Shown: piece by piece, positions 8,282 through 15,931 of the stretch | Layout of the letters: each line of letters starts with the position of its first letter | Numbering within the stretch: the first letter of the stretch is position 1 | DNA from: Burkholderiales bacterium PBB1 | GTDB taxonomy: Bacteria > Pseudomonadota > Gammaproteobacteria > Burkholderiales > Burkholderiaceae_C | Assembly: GCA_002255905.1 (NCBI GenBank) | Contig: NKIN01000002.1 | Coordinates: 186,001-250,000 of the forward strand | Length of the DNA: 64,000 nucleotides | Reading direction: 5' to 3' | Position numbers and translations under genes: made by a program | The notes under the pieces: model-generated | The model's input: the letters and a program-made list of their open reading frames with translations, nothing else | What the model was told of the DNA's origin: nothing | The model's database searches: none

Positions 8282-9667
8282 TCAGGCCGCGCGTGCCTTC
8301 AGCGCGTGACCGGCGAGCGTCTTGCCGAGATCCCACACCGCGCCGGGGACGCGGTGGCAGTCGGCGATCACGGCGTCGAAGGCGCTGACGATCTGCGCCT
8401 TGTCCGCCTGATTGATCACCAGTGGCGGCAGCAGCTTGATGACGTTGAGCCCATGGCCGGCCACCTGCGTCAGGATGCGGTGGTCCTTGAACAGCGGAAT
8501 CGAGATCATCTGGCTGAACAGGCCCTTGTTGGCCAACTCCAGCGCGCCCCAGGCCGCCTTCAGGCCGAGGCTGCGCGGTGAGCCGAACTCGAGCGCGATC
8601 ATCAGGCCCTTGCCGCGCACTGCCTTCAGGAACTCGTAGCGCTCGACCATCGCACCGAGCTCGGCGATCAGTTCGCCACCGAGCGATGCCGCGTGCGCGA
8701 CGAGGTGTTCAGTCTCGATGACTTCCAGCGCCGCCAGCCCGGCGGCCATCGCCATGTTGTTCTTCGAGAAGGTGGAGCCATGCACCACCGCACGGTCGAT
8801 GCGGTTGAACACGGCTTCCATCACCGGCTTGCGCATGGCCACCGCACCCACCGGCACGAAGCCGCCGGACAGCGCCTTGGCCATCAGCACCATGTCGGGC
8901 TCGACACCCCAGTGCTCGACAGCAAAGAATTTGCCGGTGCGGCCCAGGCCGGTCTGGATCTCGTCGGCCACGAACAGCGTGCCGTACTGGCGGCACAGCT
9001 TTGCCGCTTCGGGCAGGTAGTTGTCGTCGGGGATGTTCACGCCCTTGCCCTGGATGGGTTCGACGATGAAAGCGGCCACGTCGCGTTTGCGCAAGGCTGC
9101 CTCGAGGGCGGACAGGTCGTTGAAGGGCACTGCGACGCAATCGGGAATGAGCGGTCCGAAACCGTCCTGGAAGATGCGCTCGCCGGTCAGCGACAGCGCG
9201 CCCATCGTCAGGCCGTGAAAGGAATGGTCGCAGTGGACGATCTTGCCGCGCCGGGTGGTGCTGCGGCTGAACTTGATGGCTGCTTCGACCGCTTCGGCGC
9301 CTGAGTTGCAGAAGAACAGCTTGCTGATGTCGCCGGGCGTGTGGCGCAACAGGCGTTCGGCCAGCAGGCCGCTGAGCACCGAGACATCGAGTTGCACCAG
9401 GTCGGGCAGCTGCAGTTCGAGCACGTCGCGCAGGGCGCCGACCACGGTCGGGTGGTTGCGGCCGAGGGCGAACACGCCCCAGCCGGCCAGCAGGTCGAGG
9501 TAGCGATCACCGGCCTCGTCGAACAGGTAGGGTCCCTCGGCACGCACGTAGCGGCGGTCGTAACCGATGGCACGCAGCAGGCGCACCATCTGGGTGTTGA
9601 GATGGGCCTCGTGGAGGGAGAAATTCTCCTGTTGGCGCGCAGCAATCAGATCGGCAAGGAAAGCCAT
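8282..9667 (-). CDS. Class III PLP aminotransferase, HpnO-like (aminohopanoid synthesis)
   Basis: A 461-residue PLP-dependent aminotransferase of the acetylornithine/ornithine class. Seen are FFCNSGAEAVEAAIKFSR (phosphate-binding GA motif), HSFHGLTMGALSLTG, VADEIQTGLGRTGKFFA, and the Schiff-base lysine in MAKALSGGFVPVGA. HGSTFSKNNMAM follows. Similar enzymes occur in hopanoid clusters as HpnO, which installs the terminal amine of aminobacteriohopanetriol. Here the next upstream genes are hpnG and squalene-hopene cyclase, which supports that role. The start is the ATG at 9667; a TTG 63 bases upstream is less likely. Alternative: a general acetylornithine-type aminotransferase. The enzyme class is certain, the hopanoid role is inferred from context. 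Confidence 0.8.
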   Translation of the reverse strand: MAFLADLIAARQQENFSLHEAHLNTQMVRLLRAIGYDRRYVRAEGPYLFDEAGDRYLDLLAGWGVFALGRNHPTVVGALRDVLELQLPDLVQLDVSVLSGLLAERLLRHTPGDISKLFFCNSGAEAVEAAIKFSRSTTRRGKIVHCDHSFHGLTMGALSLTGERIFQDGFGPLIPDCVAVPFNDLSALEAALRKRDVAAFIVEPIQGKGVNIPDDNYLPEAAKLCRQYGTLFVADEIQTGLGRTGKFFAVEHWGVEPDMVLMAKALSGGFVPVGAVAMRKPVMEAVFNRIDRAVVHGSTFSKNNMAMAAGLAALEVIETEHLVAHAASLGGELIAELGAMVERYEFLKAVRGKGLMIALEFGSPRSLGLKAAWGALELANKGLFSQMISIPLFKDHRILTQVAGHGLNVIKLLPPLVINQADKAQIVSAFDAVIADCHRVPGAVWDLGKTLAGHALKARAA

Positions 9668-9742
9668 GGCGGGGTACGACGGTGAGGTCGTCGGATTCTT
9701 GCAGACAGGCGCTTTGCGACCGAACGTCAATCCAAAGCAGCG

Positions 9743-10516
9743 TCAGGGGAAAAGCGGTTCGGACCTGTCGACCACCACACCGGGCCGCGGGCACGACAGC
9801 GCTTGCGTCAACAGCAGGTTGTCGCCGGCGCCCGCGCGCACTGCGCGCAGGCTGGCCAGCGACGCGCGAAAGCCGCGGGCCAGTTGCAGCAAGGTCAGCA
9901 GATCGCCAGGCCGACGAACCAGACCGCGCAGCAGAGGCGCCAGCGGGACTCGGCCGCTGTCATCGATGTGATCGGTGATGATGGAAGGCAAGGTCAGCTC
10001 CAGCGGGTCGACCACGCTGCGCACCACCAGCAGCGGCAGGCCATGCCGAAGGGCCACGCGCGCCATGGCGGCGCTTTCCATGTCGGCCAGAACCGCACCC
10101 GTCTGAGCGGCGAGTGCACGTTTGGCCGAGTGGCTGGCCACCACCTGCAGCGCATGGGCCAGTGCACCGGCAGACGCAGCAGGCTCGCCCAACGAGTCTG
10201 CGACCACCTGGCGCCATGCGGAGTCGGTGGGCCAGCGCTGGCCGTCGGTGGACACGACGACCTCGGGCAGGCACAGCGCGCCGGCGCGCAAGCCAGTCGC
10301 CAAGCCAGCCGCGCAGCCCCAGCTCACCAGGCCCGAGACGCCGGCCTCGACCAGCCCCTCTGCGGCTCGCGCCGCCCGCTGCTCGCCCACCCCTGACACC
10401 GCCAGCAGCGCCTGGTCGCCGATGCGGTGCTGCGTGCCCACAGGCACGGCGTGCCTGCACCAGGTGCGCGATTCAGAGGGCAGCGCGACGACGATGCCGA
10501 CGCGGCAAGGCTTCAC
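9743..10516 (-). CDS. hpnG: Hopanoid-associated phosphorylase/nucleosidase HpnG
   Basis: A protein of about 257 residues of the nucleoside phosphorylase/MTA-SAH nucleosidase fold. VGIVVALPSESRTW opens the fold, LVSWGCAAGLATGLRAGALCLPEVVV forms the core, and ADMESAAMARVALRHGLPLLVVRSVVDP is the ribose-binding segment with the family Met-Glu pair. HpnG removes adenine from adenosylhopane, made by HpnH, to give ribosylhopane. The GTG start at 10516 overlaps the end of the cyclase gene; a TTG at 10528 would be an alternative. The overlap indicates translational coupling with squalene-hopene cyclase. hpnH lies on the other side of the cyclase, divergently oriented. Confidence 0.85.
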   Translation of the reverse strand: MKPCRVGIVVALPSESRTWCRHAVPVGTQHRIGDQALLAVSGVGEQRAARAAEGLVEAGVSGLVSWGCAAGLATGLRAGALCLPEVVVSTDGQRWPTDSAWRQVVADSLGEPAASAGALAHALQVVASHSAKRALAAQTGAVLADMESAAMARVALRHGLPLLVVRSVVDPLELTLPSIITDHIDDSGRVPLAPLLRGLVRRPGDLLTLLQLARGFRASLASLRAVRAGAGDNLLLTQALSCPRPGVVVDRSEPLFP

Positions 10517-10517
10517 C

Positions 10518-12518
10518 TCAGGCCGCAATCCATTGCCGGGCCGGCAGCGCGGTCGGTGCGTCGGAAGGTGCTTCCGCAGGCACCGCGCGGTGAGACTGCA
10601 GCCCTGCCAGCCGGGCGTAGCGGGCCAGTGCCCAGACCGGAAAGTACGCGCTGTAGCCGTGGTACTTCAGGTAGAAGACGCGCGGGAATCCTGGTGCGGT
10701 GTACCAGGGCTCGGTCCACAGGCCGTCGGGGCCCTGCGTGGCAGCGAGATGGGCCGCGCCGCGAGCCACCGCATCGCACAGGCCTTCTCCTGCGGCCATC
10801 AGCGCGAGCATCGCCCAGGCGGTCTGGAAGGAGGTGCTTTCGCTGGCCTGTCCAGCCGTGGCCGGGTCTTCGTAGCTGTCGTTGTGTTCTCCCCAGCCGC
10901 CGTCGGCCCGCTGCACGCGTTTCAGCCAGGCTGCGGCACGCCGCACCGCCGGGTCGCTGGCCGGTACGCCCACCTGCTCGAACGCGGTCAGTACCGACCA
11001 GGTGCCGTAGATGTAGTTCGTGCCCCAGCGACCGAACCATGCCCCCGACGATTCCTGCTGCTGTCGCAGGTAGGCCATGCAGGCGTCGAGCTGCGCTCGC
11101 GCCGAGTCGCCCAGCAGATGCAGTGCGATCAGGCAGCGTGCGCTGACGTCGGCCGTCGGGGGGTCGAGCAGCGCACCGTGGTCGGCAAACGGGATTTCGT
11201 TGAGGTAGTAGTGGGTGTTGTCGACGTCGAAGGCACCGAAGCCACCGTTGCTCGACTGCATGCCGGCGACCCACTGCACCGCGCGGCGCAGATGCTCGTC
11301 GTCGGATGCGCGCCCGGCCGCATCCATGGCCCAGGCGACGGCACTGGTGTCGTCGAGGTCGGGGTAGTAGGCGTTGGCGAACTGGAACGGCCAACCCCCG
11401 CCGGCCAAGTCAGGCCGTGAGTCGCGCCAGTCGCCGGGTTCGTCGCTCAGCTGCACGGCATCCAGCCAGGCCAGGCCACGCCGGGCGGCTTGCTGCCCGA
11501 CCGGTCCGGCTTCCACCAGGGCCAGTGCAGCCAGCGCGGTGTCCCACACCGGCGGCAGACACGGCTGGCAGTACGCCGATGTGTCGGTGACGACCAGCAG
11601 ATCCTGTAGCGACTGGCGAGCGGCCACGCAATGCGGATGGTCTGACGGGTAACCCAGCAGGCGCAGCGCCTCGTACGCATTCACCATCGCCGGGAAAATG
11701 GCACCGAGTCCGCCTTCGCCGTTCAGTCGCTCGATGAGCCAGTGCTCGGCACGCCGCACCGCCCGCGCGCGCAGCCAGCGGGGGATGAATGGCTCGACCC
11801 GTTTGCCGATCGAATCGAAAAGCAGGAAGGCCCGGTTGAGCGTTGAGCGTACCGGGAAATAGTCGCGCTCCTGGTCGGGTGGGGTGGTGAACAGCTCGGC
11901 GATGCCGACCCCATCGGGGTTGCGCGCACGCGGCTTGAGGCTGCACAAGATGAGCAGCGGCACCATCACCGTGCGCGACCAGTACGACACCTTGGACAAG
12001 TGAAACGGGAACCAGCGCGGCAGCAGCAATGCCTCGACCGGGATGAAGGGCACCGCACGCCAGGGCACCTGTTCGAACAATGCCAGCGTGATGCGGGTGA
12101 ACACGTTCGCGCGGGCTGCGCCGCCGTGGGCCAGGATGGCACGCCGGGCCCGCTGCATGTGGGGGGCGTCGGGGTCGTCTCCGGCCAGCTTCAGTGCGTA
12201 GTACACCTTGACCGAACAGCTGAGGTCCATGGCCCCACCGTGGTAGAGGTACCAGCCGCCATCGGCTTGCTGACGTGCACGCAGATAGACGGCCAGCTTG
12301 GACGCCAGATCGCGATCGACCTCGTCCATGTAATGCATCATCAGCAGGTACTCGGCCGGGATGGTGCAGTCGGCCTCGAGCTCGAAGCACCAGTAGCCGG
12401 TGGCATGCTGCCGCTCGATGAGGGCGCTGACGCTGCGCTCCAGCGCCGCTTCGATGACTGCCTTGTTGCCTTGTGGCATGTCGGGCATGCCTAACTCAAG
12501 CAATTCACCCACGTTCAC
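10518..12518 (-). CDS. shc: Squalene-hopene cyclase
   Basis: A 666-residue terpene cyclase that folds squalene into hopene at the membrane, the committed step of hopanoid synthesis. The protonating motif DLDD is at residues 387-390, in a region reading YYPDLDDTSAVA. Several QW repeats are visible, such as RQQADGGWYLYHGG near residue 83, SSNGGFGAFD, ESSGAWFGRWG and QRADGGWGE. PGFPRVFYLKYHGYSAYFPVWALARY is the normal C-terminal signature. Length matches the family (about 630-680). The GTG start at 12518 follows GAGGA; internal ATGs at codons 11 and 14 are alternatives. It is the first gene of the minus-strand run toward hpnG and the aminotransferase. Confidence 0.95.
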   Translation of the reverse strand: MNVGELLELGMPDMPQGNKAVIEAALERSVSALIERQHATGYWCFELEADCTIPAEYLLMMHYMDEVDRDLASKLAVYLRARQQADGGWYLYHGGAMDLSCSVKVYYALKLAGDDPDAPHMQRARRAILAHGGAARANVFTRITLALFEQVPWRAVPFIPVEALLLPRWFPFHLSKVSYWSRTVMVPLLILCSLKPRARNPDGVGIAELFTTPPDQERDYFPVRSTLNRAFLLFDSIGKRVEPFIPRWLRARAVRRAEHWLIERLNGEGGLGAIFPAMVNAYEALRLLGYPSDHPHCVAARQSLQDLLVVTDTSAYCQPCLPPVWDTALAALALVEAGPVGQQAARRGLAWLDAVQLSDEPGDWRDSRPDLAGGGWPFQFANAYYPDLDDTSAVAWAMDAAGRASDDEHLRRAVQWVAGMQSSNGGFGAFDVDNTHYYLNEIPFADHGALLDPPTADVSARCLIALHLLGDSARAQLDACMAYLRQQQESSGAWFGRWGTNYIYGTWSVLTAFEQVGVPASDPAVRRAAAWLKRVQRADGGWGEHNDSYEDPATAGQASESTSFQTAWAMLALMAAGEGLCDAVARGAAHLAATQGPDGLWTEPWYTAPGFPRVFYLKYHGYSAYFPVWALARYARLAGLQSHRAVPAEAPSDAPTALPARQWIAA

Positions 12519-12882
12519 ACTGTCCTCGTTCGATCGTCATGTCGTGCGTCTGGCGGGAAGCTGCAGCGTCGCGTTGCGCCTGTTCGGGTGAGTGGCGGCG
12601 CGCTCAGCTGATGCCGCTCGTGGCGCGCTCGGCAATCCCGACCCGGAACGCACTATATGCGTGAACCATGGGTAGCCACCGAGCCAAGCCTGCGTGGCGG
12701 GATGCTGGAGCGCAGAACTGAATCGCTGCTGAAGCCCGGGGCGTCGCGGTCTTTACAGCCGTGGTTTGGTGCGGGCGCAGACCGAAGTTAGACTGCCACC
12801 GGCTGACCGTGCCGGTCTGATCGATCCCCCGGGCGTCGTGTGATGCCATCTGAAACACGACAGTCGAAGAACAGCCACCTGT
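12519..12882. other. Divergent intergenic region between shc and hpnH
   Basis: This 364-bp stretch separates two divergent hopanoid genes and must carry promoters for both. I see no convincing -35/-10 pair, no long inverted repeat, and no supported open reading frame. The region includes AT-richer spots near 12650 (ACTATATGCG) and 12753-12775, which could host promoter elements, but I would not assign them. Confidence 0.5.
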
Positions 12883-14022
12883 ATGAGCATCCCCTTCAAG
12901 CAGAAACTGAGTGTCGGCGCGTATGTCGTCAAGCAAAAGCTCCTGGGCAACAAGCGTTACCCGCTGGTGCTGATGCTGGAGCCGCTGTTTCGCTGCAACC
13001 TGGCCTGTGCCGGCTGCGGCAAGATCGATTACCCGGAAGACATCCTTGACAAGCGGCTGAGCGTGGCCGAGTGCCTGGAGGCGGTCGACGAGTGTGGCGC
13101 ACCGGTCGTGTCGATTCCCGGCGGTGAGCCGCTGCTGCACAAGGAAATGCCCGAGATCGTGCGCGGCATCGTCGCCCGCAAGAAATTCGTCTATCTGTGC
13201 ACCAACGCGCTGCTGCTCAAGAAGCGCATGGATGACTACACGCCGTCGCCGTATCTGACCTTTTCGGTGCACCTAGACGGCGACCGCGAACGCCACGACG
13301 AAGCAGTGTGTCAGGAGGGCGTTTACGACCGCGCCGTCGAAGCCATCCAGCTGGCGCTCGCGCGGGGCTTCCGGGTCAGCGTCAACTGCACCCTTTTCAG
13401 CGGCGAGACCCCTGAGCGCGTTGCTGCCTTCCTGGACTCCCTGGTGGATCTGGGCGTGGAGGCAGCCACCATTTCACCTGGGTTCAGTTACGAGCGGGCG
13501 CCGCAACAGCACGTGTTCCTGCAGCGTCAGGCCACCCGGCAGTTGTTCCGGGACATCTTCAAGCTGGGTGCCACACGCCGTGGTGCGCGCCGATGGCGAC
13601 TGAACCACTCCAGCCTGTACCTCGATTTCCTGGCAGGCAACCAGAACTACCAGTGCACGCCTTGGGGCAGCCCGGCGCGCAATGTGTTCGGCTGGCAGAA
13701 GCCCTGCTACCTGATGGCCGACGAAGGCTACGCACCCACCTTTGCCGCGCTGATGAAGGAGACGCCCTGGGAGAAGTACGGCTCCAGCAGCAATCCCAAG
13801 TGCGCCCAGTGCATGGCGCATTGCGGGTACGAGCCGACGGCGGTGAATGCGGCAATGGCCAATCCGCTGAAGGCCGCCTGGGTCGCGCTGCGCGGGCCGC
13901 GCACCAGCGGCCCGATGGTCGACAACGATGTGCCGACCCCACCGGCCAGTGGTGCCCGCGAGTACCCCGTGCACCTGATGATGAAGGCGCCTTCGGAGGA
14001 GACGACCGCCCCCCATCGTTGA
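12883..14022 (+). CDS. hpnH: Adenosyl-hopene transferase HpnH (radical SAM)
   Basis: A 379-residue radical SAM enzyme. The [4Fe-4S] motif CNLACAGC gives Cys38, Cys42 and Cys45, preceded by LVLMLEPLFR, and is followed by GGEPLLH, the SAM-binding GGE-type motif. The C-terminus holds CTPWGSPARNVFGWQKPCYL and CAQCMAHCGYEPTAV, with the Cys set of the SPASM-like extension typical of HpnH. The enzyme adds the 5'-deoxyadenosyl group to diploptene to form adenosylhopane, the first step of side-chain extension. The product is the substrate for HpnG, encoded divergently. Length matches the family. Confidence 0.94.
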   Translation: MSIPFKQKLSVGAYVVKQKLLGNKRYPLVLMLEPLFRCNLACAGCGKIDYPEDILDKRLSVAECLEAVDECGAPVVSIPGGEPLLHKEMPEIVRGIVARKKFVYLCTNALLLKKRMDDYTPSPYLTFSVHLDGDRERHDEAVCQEGVYDRAVEAIQLALARGFRVSVNCTLFSGETPERVAAFLDSLVDLGVEAATISPGFSYERAPQQHVFLQRQATRQLFRDIFKLGATRRGARRWRLNHSSLYLDFLAGNQNYQCTPWGSPARNVFGWQKPCYLMADEGYAPTFAALMKETPWEKYGSSSNPKCAQCMAHCGYEPTAVNAAMANPLKAAWVALRGPRTSGPMVDNDVPTPPASGAREYPVHLMMKAPSEETTAPHR

Positions 14023-14086
14023 GTGTCGAGGCGGTTAGCATCCGCGGCTGTCGCCAGCCGCGAATCACGTCGAACGGGAATGAGCC

Positions 14087-14335
14087 ATGCGGATGCTGTG
14101 GGGGTGCGTTTCATTGTTGGTGGTCCTGGCCATCGTGGGCTTGCTCGCGAAGACCCAGCTCAAGCACGCTGGCACCACCAGCACCAGCGCAACGGTCTCG
14201 TCGAATGCGGCATCGGCCGCCGGCTTGGATCCGGCGCTCGCAGCAACTCCGGTGCGCGACCTCCCTAGCAAGGTCCAGGACGATCTGGTTCGTGCGATGC
14301 AGGCCCCGCCGACCCGGGGCGACGATTCCCGCTGA
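14087..14335 (+). CDS. Small single-pass membrane protein of unknown function
   Basis: An 82-residue protein with one N-terminal hydrophobic segment (MLWGCVSLLVVLAIVGLLA) followed by Lys-Thr-Gln-Leu-Lys, a Ser/Thr/Ala-rich linker, and a short C-terminal part with PVRDLPSKVQDDLVRAMQA. The layout suggests an N-terminal membrane anchor with a small periplasmic tail, or a signal anchor. I do not recognise the family from memory. It lies 64 bases after hpnH and 13 bases before tadA, on the same strand, so it may be co-transcribed with either. The reading frame looks real by codon use. Confidence 0.6.
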   Translation: MRMLWGCVSLLVVLAIVGLLAKTQLKHAGTTSTSATVSSNAASAAGLDPALAATPVRDLPSKVQDDLVRAMQAPPTRGDDSR

Positions 14336-14348
14336 GCCGGTACACCCC

Positions 14349-14936
14349 ATGACCGCCACCTCCACGCCGCAAGATGAAGCGGCGATGCGCATCGCGCTCG
14401 ACCAGGCACACAACGCGTGGCTGGTCGGTGAGGTGCCGGTGGGCGCGGTGATCCTGCGCGCTGGACAGGTGATCGCCACCGGCTACAACCGCCCGATCAC
14501 CGAGCACGATCCGACCGCGCACGCCGAGATCGTGGCGCTGCGCCACGCCGCCACACTGCTGGGCAACTACCGTCTGCCCGAATGCGAGCTGTATGTGACG
14601 CTGGAGCCGTGCGCGATGTGTGCGATGGCGCTGCTGCACGCGCGCTTCAAGCGAGTGGTGTTCGGTGCAGCCGATCCGAAGACGGGCGCTGCCGGGTCGG
14701 TGATCGATCTGTTTGCCCAGCCGCAGCTGAACCACCACACGCAGATCCAGGGAGGCGTGATGGCCGAGTCCTGCAGTGCGGTGTTGCGAGACTTCTTTGC
14801 CGAGCGGCGCGAACAGTACCGGCAGCGGCGTGCCGCCCCGGTGTCGGAGGGCGAATCGGGCTTGCCGGATGCCGATGCGTCCTCCATCCCGGCTGGCGAG
14901 GCGCTCGAACTGCCGCCTGCCACCGACGTGCTCTGA
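14349..14936 (+). CDS. tadA: tRNA adenosine(34) deaminase TadA
   Basis: A 195-residue zinc-dependent deaminase converting A34 to inosine in tRNA-Arg(ACG), which allows decoding of CGU/CGC/CGA. The catalytic HAE (His58-Ala59-Glu60) sits in DPTAHAEIVALR, and the zinc Cys pair in PCAMC (Cys88, Cys91). GNYRLPECELYVTLEPCAMC and FGAADPKTGAAGSV are typical of TadA. The domain ends near residue 165; about 30 extra residues form an acidic, low-complexity tail without known motif. The start ATG at 14349 gives the expected N-terminus. The LD-carboxypeptidase gene follows after eight bases, so tadA may be transcribed into the peptide-uptake locus. Confidence 0.94.
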   Translation: MTATSTPQDEAAMRIALDQAHNAWLVGEVPVGAVILRAGQVIATGYNRPITEHDPTAHAEIVALRHAATLLGNYRLPECELYVTLEPCAMCAMALLHARFKRVVFGAADPKTGAAGSVIDLFAQPQLNHHTQIQGGVMAESCSAVLRDFFAERREQYRQRRAAPVSEGESGLPDADASSIPAGEALELPPATDVL

Positions 14937-14944
14937 ACAACGCG

Positions 14945-15931
14945 ATGACCTCCCTGATCCTTTACAGCCCGTCCGGTGTCGTCGCGGCGGCGCCGTTGCG
15001 CCGTGCGGCGCGGCGTCTCGCGGCGCTGGGCTACGAGGTCGAGATCGACGCCTCGGCACTGGCGAAGCATCAGCGCTTCGCCGGCGACGACGACACCCGC
15101 CTCGCGGCGCTGCACCGCGTGGCCGAGCGCGCGCCTGACATCGCGATGGCCACGCGCGGTGGCTACGGCCTGACCCGGCTGCTCGACCGCATCGACTGGC
15201 CGCTAATCCACCGCAGCATCGGGTGCGGTACGCGCTGGGTCGGACACAGCGACTTCACCGCGTTCCAACTCGGCTTGCTGGCGCACACGAAAGGCGCAGG
15301 CAAGGGTGCTGCGACCTGCCTGGCGCACGGCCACGACGATGACCATGCTCACCACCACCCCGACCACCCCGCGCGAGGGGTGGTGGGTCTGACCTGGGCC
15401 GGGCCGATGGCCTGCGGTGATTTCGGTGGCGAAGCGGTCGACGACATCACCGAGCCGTGTTTTGTGGAAGCGATGAGCGGTGCGCTGGAGGCGGTGGGTT
15501 TCCGCACCGAAGCAGGCTTCGACGGCTTGTCAGCACGCGGCATCTTGTGGGGTGGCAACCTGTGCATGCTCACCTCGCTGCTCGGTACCGCGCACTGGCC
15601 GAAGGCGGCGACCACCCGTGGCGGCATCCTTTTCCTGGAAGACGTGAACGAGCACCCCTACCGCGTCGAGCGCAGCCTGCTGCAGCTGCAGCAGGCTGGC
15701 GTGCTCGACGGGCAGAAGGCGGTGCTGCTCGGTGATTTCAGCGGCTATCGCCGCTCGCCACTCGATCGGGGATACACGCTCAAGACGGCCATCGCGCAGC
15801 TGCGCAGCCTGACGAAGACGCCCATCCTCACCGGTCTGCCGTTCGGTCATGTGCCCACCAAGGTGACGATGCCGGTCGGCGCCAAGGTCGAACTGCAGGT
15901 GCAAGGGCGCGACGTGCTGGTCGGCTGGTGA
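14945..15931 (+). CDS. ldcA: LD-carboxypeptidase (LdcA/MccF, peptidase S66) with His/Asp-rich insert
   Basis: A 328-residue cytoplasmic serine peptidase of the S66 family, which removes the terminal D-Ala from murein tetrapeptides (LdcA) or cleaves peptide-nucleotides (MccF). RGGYGLTRLLDRIDW forms the front. The nucleophile is Ser102 in GHSDFTAFQ, and Glu and His lie in FLEDVNEHPYR and GLPFGHVPTKV. Between LLAHTKG and GLTWAGPM there is an insert of about 30 residues with seven His and four Asp within residues 128-141. I do not expect this in the family; it could bind metal. There is no signal peptide. The stop overlaps the start of the ABC binding-protein gene, so it belongs to that operon. 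Confidence 0.9.
   Translation: MTSLILYSPSGVVAAAPLRRAARRLAALGYEVEIDASALAKHQRFAGDDDTRLAALHRVAERAPDIAMATRGGYGLTRLLDRIDWPLIHRSIGCGTRWVGHSDFTAFQLGLLAHTKGAGKGAATCLAHGHDDDHAHHHPDHPARGVVGLTWAGPMACGDFGGEAVDDITEPCFVEAMSGALEAVGFRTEAGFDGLSARGILWGGNLCMLTSLLGTAHWPKAATTRGGILFLEDVNEHPYRVERSLLQLQQAGVLDGQKAVLLGDFSGYRRSPLDRGYTLKTAIAQLRSLTKTPILTGLPFGHVPTKVTMPVGAKVELQVQGRDVLVGW

Noticed and set aside
12604-13272. 222-residue minus-strand frame overlapping hpnH
   Set aside because: It covers the hpnH radical SAM motif in antisense and has no recognisable domain.
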